Shown one piece after another: positions 6,096 through 8,102 of a DNA stretch of 8,102 bases; the first letter of the stretch is position 1; each line of letters begins with the position of its first letter. The notes beneath the pieces are model-generated. The model was not told the origin of the DNA. It made no database searches and saw only the letters and a program-made list of their open reading frames with translations. The translations under genes were made by a program, and so were the position numbers. This DNA is from Campylobacter sp. (lineage in GTDB: Bacteria; Campylobacterota; Campylobacteria; Campylobacterales; Campylobacteraceae), in NCBI GenBank assembly GCA_017506845.1, contig JAFVMP010000171.1, positions 1 to 8,102 on the forward strand, in the 5' to 3' direction.

Positions 6096-6946
6096 CATTT
6101 AGTCAGATAATTTTAACCTTACAACAATACTGGAACGAGCAAGGCTGTATTGTCGTTCAACCATACGATATGCCAGCTGGCGCTGGTACATATCATCAAG
6201 CTACTTTTTTACGCTCTTTAGGGGATAAGCCGTGGAATGTAGCCTATGTAGCTCCATCTCGCCGTCCAACAGATGGTAGATATGGCGAGAATCCAAATAG
6301 ACTTGGAAGCTACTATCAATTTCAAGTGATAATGAAACCAAGTCCAAAAAATATCCAAGAGCTATATTTAAAAAGCCTTGAAAGACTTGGCCTTGATCTT
6401 AAAAAGCATGATATTAGGTTTGTAGAAGACAACTGGGAGAGCCCAACTCTTGGTGCGTGGGGTCTAGGTTGGGAAGTTTGGCTAGATGGTATGGAAGTAA
6501 CACAATTTACATATTTTCAGCAAGTAGGCGGAATTCCGTGTGAATTAATAAGCGCTGAAGTAACATATGGAATTGAACGCTTAGCTATGTATTTGCAAGA
6601 TAAAGATAGTGTATATGATATCATATGGGATGATCATGATGGCAATGTAGTAACATATGGCGATGTGCATAAGCAAGGTGAATTTGAGTTTAGTAAATAT
6701 AATTTTGAAATAGCTGATACTGCTAAACTCTTTGCATGGTTTGAGTCTTACTCTAATGAGTGTAAGGCGATTTTAGAGCATGGATTAGCACTTCCAGCAT
6801 ATGATTATTGTATGCTTGCAGCGCATACATTTAATGTACTTGATGCACGTGGAGCAATTAGCGTTACACAAAGGCAAGACTATATTTTAAAAATTAGAGA
6901 ACTAGCTAAAGGCTGCGCATTAGCTTATAAAGAGAGTTTAAAATAG
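6092..6946 (+). CDS. glyQ: Glycyl-tRNA synthetase alpha subunit
   Basis: A 284-residue class II catalytic subunit of the alpha2beta2 bacterial glycyl-tRNA synthetase, which activates glycine and, with the beta subunit, charges tRNA-Gly. The alpha-subunit signature is clear: [19 protein letters not shown] (23-41), motif 2 [20 protein letters not shown] (57-76), [19 protein letters not shown] (112-130) and motif 3 GIERLAMY (160-167). The protein is full length for the family, slightly shorter than the E. coli enzyme (about 303). The ATG overlaps the previous gene as ATGA, preceded by AAAGGAA. The beta-subunit gene glyS, adjacent in many bacteria, does not follow; a Nif3-like gene does. GlyS must be encoded elsewhere. 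Confidence 0.98.
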   Translation: MTFSQIILTLQQYWNEQGCIVVQPYDMPAGAGTYHQATFLRSLGDKPWNVAYVAPSRRPTDGRYGENPNRLGSYYQFQVIMKPSPKNIQELYLKSLERLGLDLKKHDIRFVEDNWESPTLGAWGLGWEVWLDGMEVTQFTYFQQVGGIPCELISAEVTYGIERLAMYLQDKDSVYDIIWDDHDGNVVTYGDVHKQGEFEFSKYNFEIADTAKLFAWFESYSNECKAILEHGLALPAYDYCMLAAHTFNVLDARGAISVTQRQDYILKIRELAKGCALAYKESLK

Positions 6947-7672
6947 GTGAAAATATCTGAAATTTATGCTATGCTTGATAGCATAGCGCCATTTGATTTA
7001 CAAGAGAGTTGGGATAATTCTGGACTTATAATAGGTAGTATGAATGATGAGTTTGATAGTATTACTTTAAGTCTTGATTTAGATAGTTCACTTATAGCTC
7101 AGGCTAAGCCTAGAACACTTTTTATAACACATCATCCGTTAATTTTTAAAGGTTTAAAAAGCATTAATAGCAGTGAATATCCAGCAAATTTAATCAAAGA
7201 TATGATTAAAAAGGATATTAGCTTAATCTCTATGCATACTAATTATGATAAAGTGGTTTTGAATAAATTTGTATTAAGTGAGGTTTTAGGCTATAAAAAT
7301 TATGAACAAGATAGTGAATTTGTGTTTAAATTTGAGGTAAATAAGAGCTTTGAAGAGTTTGTAGCTGATATAAAATCCAAACTAAATTTAACTACTATAA
7401 GAGTAGTTAAAGGGTGTGATTTTATCAAAACAGCAGCACTTTGCACTGGAAGTGGAAGTGAGCTAATTGGTAGTTTTAAAGCCGATTGTTTTTTAAGCGG
7501 AGATTTTAAATATCATACAGCACTTCAATCTTATGAAAATTCACTTAGTTTGATTGATATTAATCATTTTGAAAGTGAGCGGTATTTTGGGGAGTCTTTG
7601 GCGCTAAACTTGCAAAAGTTTAAAGTTTTTGCTACAATCACAAATTCAATAAACCCATTTGAATATAGATAA
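6947..7672 (+). CDS. Nif3/DUF34 family dinuclear metal-centre protein
   Basis: A 241-residue member of the Nif3/YbgI (DUF34) family, toroidal hexamers with a two-metal site whose biological role is unsettled; it is sometimes annotated as GTP cyclohydrolase I type 2. The metal ligands are all present: His62 and His63 in THHPLIFKG, Asp101 in HTNYD, and His207 and Glu211 in NHFESE, the same spacing as in E. coli YbgI. Other family signatures are ESWDNSGLIIG (20-30), GSGSELI (168-174) and SGDFKYH (184-190). The GTG start abuts the glyQ TAG with only a weak AGAGAG ten bases upstream, but the N-terminus aligns with the family, so GTG is accepted and coupling to glyQ is likely. It has the short single-domain form without the inserted central domain of longer homologues. 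Confidence 0.93.
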   Translation: MKISEIYAMLDSIAPFDLQESWDNSGLIIGSMNDEFDSITLSLDLDSSLIAQAKPRTLFITHHPLIFKGLKSINSSEYPANLIKDMIKKDISLISMHTNYDKVVLNKFVLSEVLGYKNYEQDSEFVFKFEVNKSFEEFVADIKSKLNLTTIRVVKGCDFIKTAALCTGSGSELIGSFKADCFLSGDFKYHTALQSYENSLSLIDINHFESERYFGESLALNLQKFKVFATITNSINPFEYR

Positions 7673-7674
7673 CC

Positions 7675-7680
7675 AAAGGA
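7675..7680 (+). promoter_or_regulatory. Ribosome binding site of the zinc-ribbon gene
   Basis: AAAGGA with the ATG five bases downstream at 7686. It lies in the only real gap of the operon (13 bases) and supports this start. Confidence 0.7.
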
Positions 7681-7685
7681 AATCA

Positions 7686-8102
7686 ATGAATAAGTATTTA
7701 CAACAACTTGTGAATTTATCACAAATCGACCAAAAAATAGATAATTACGCACCAAGAATTGAGAGTATTAATAGAAATTTACAACTTAAAAAAGATGAAA
7801 TAACAACTATAGATGAAAATATAGAAAAAGTTGATACAGAAATATCAGAGCTAAAAGCACAAATTGCTAATACAAATTCTCATATTAATGAGTTTAACGC
7901 TAAAATCAAAGATATTAGCAAGAAAACCTCAGCTGTAAAGAGCGAAAAAGAGATAAAAGCATTAAATTTAGAAGAGGATCTAGCAAAAGATCAACTTGAA
8001 GCAGCTAATGAAGAGATTGGCAGACTTGAGAGAATAATCGATAGTAAAAATGAGTTAAAAACTGAACTTGAAGAGAAAAAAACTCAAATTCAAAATAGCC
8101 TA
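7686..8102 (+). CDS. Coiled-coil zinc-ribbon protein, HP0958/FlgZ-like (partial)
   Basis: The first 139 codons of a gene cut by the right edge. The visible part is one long charged coiled coil, starting MNKYLQQLVNLSQIDQKID, with a KTSAVKSEKEIKALNLEED segment (80-98) that fits the helical hairpin of HP0958-type proteins. C. jejuni Cj0706 occupies the same place and ends in a C4 zinc ribbon; that domain would lie outside the window and is not seen. H. pylori HP0958 (FlgZ) is reported to bind and stabilise the sigma-54 factor RpoN and to affect flaA mRNA, so this gene may help control flagellar synthesis. It is the last visible gene of the operon opened by cheZ. The match is on architecture and context rather than a diagnostic active site. 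Confidence 0.8.
   Translation, partial: MNKYLQQLVNLSQIDQKIDNYAPRIESINRNLQLKKDEITTIDENIEKVDTEISELKAQIANTNSHINEFNAKIKDISKKTSAVKSEKEIKALNLEEDLAKDQLEAANEEIGRLERIIDSKNELKTELEEKKTQIQNSL

Noticed and set aside
7564..7755. Minus-strand open frame of 63 codons
   Set aside because: It is antisense to the end of the Nif3-like gene and the start of the zinc-ribbon gene, both well supported, and shows no protein-like motif.

Overview
The window is AT-rich epsilonproteobacterial DNA, almost certainly from a Campylobacter species. This rests on promoters with a TATAAT-like -10 box and no clear -35, on protein types largely confined to this group (an epsilon-type CheZ, an HP0958/Cj0706-like zinc-ribbon protein), and on gene order. 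As I recall it, C. jejuni Cj0699-Cj0706 runs glnA, cheZ, U32 protein, purE, unknown coiled-coil protein, glyQ, Nif3-like protein, zinc-ribbon protein, which is the same core order as here. The species cannot be fixed from the window.

Region 1 (1-499) is the odd part. It holds a short broken minus-strand reading frame resembling a Toprim-like primase segment, frameshifted into a second acidic frame that runs off the left edge. A plus-strand C-terminal fragment follows, carrying an A10G7 homopolymer. Each fragment lacks its 5' part on exactly the side where the other lies, as expected of a recombination junction or decayed mobile DNA. A strong hairpin at 469-492 terminates glnA.

Region 2 (500-2958) is on the minus strand. 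It contains a tRNA-Arg with a GCG anticodon, then a PHP-type histidinol-phosphatase (HisJ family), then glnA. The glutamine synthetase is of GSI-beta architecture but has Phe where adenylylated enzymes carry Tyr, so control by GlnE-type adenylylation is unlikely. Each of the three has its own plausible -10 box.

Region 3 (2959-8102) starts at a divergent promoter and is a tightly packed plus-strand operon of seven genes: cheZ, a U32 protein (TrhP-like tRNA hydroxylase candidate), purE, an unknown helix-turn-helix/coiled-coil protein, glyQ, a Nif3/DUF34 metal protein, and a coiled-coil protein of the HP0958/FlgZ type cut by the right edge. Three junctions overlap by 4 bases, two abut exactly, and only the last has a gap (13 bases). 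The operon mixes chemotaxis and flagellar control at its two ends with tRNA modification or charging and purine synthesis in the middle.

I see no CRISPR array, intact insertion sequence, defence system or new multi-gene system. The best leads are the CheZ with CheY-binding-like peptides at both ends, the uncharacterised coiled-coil gene inside the operon, and the junction near position 300-325 with its homopolymer.
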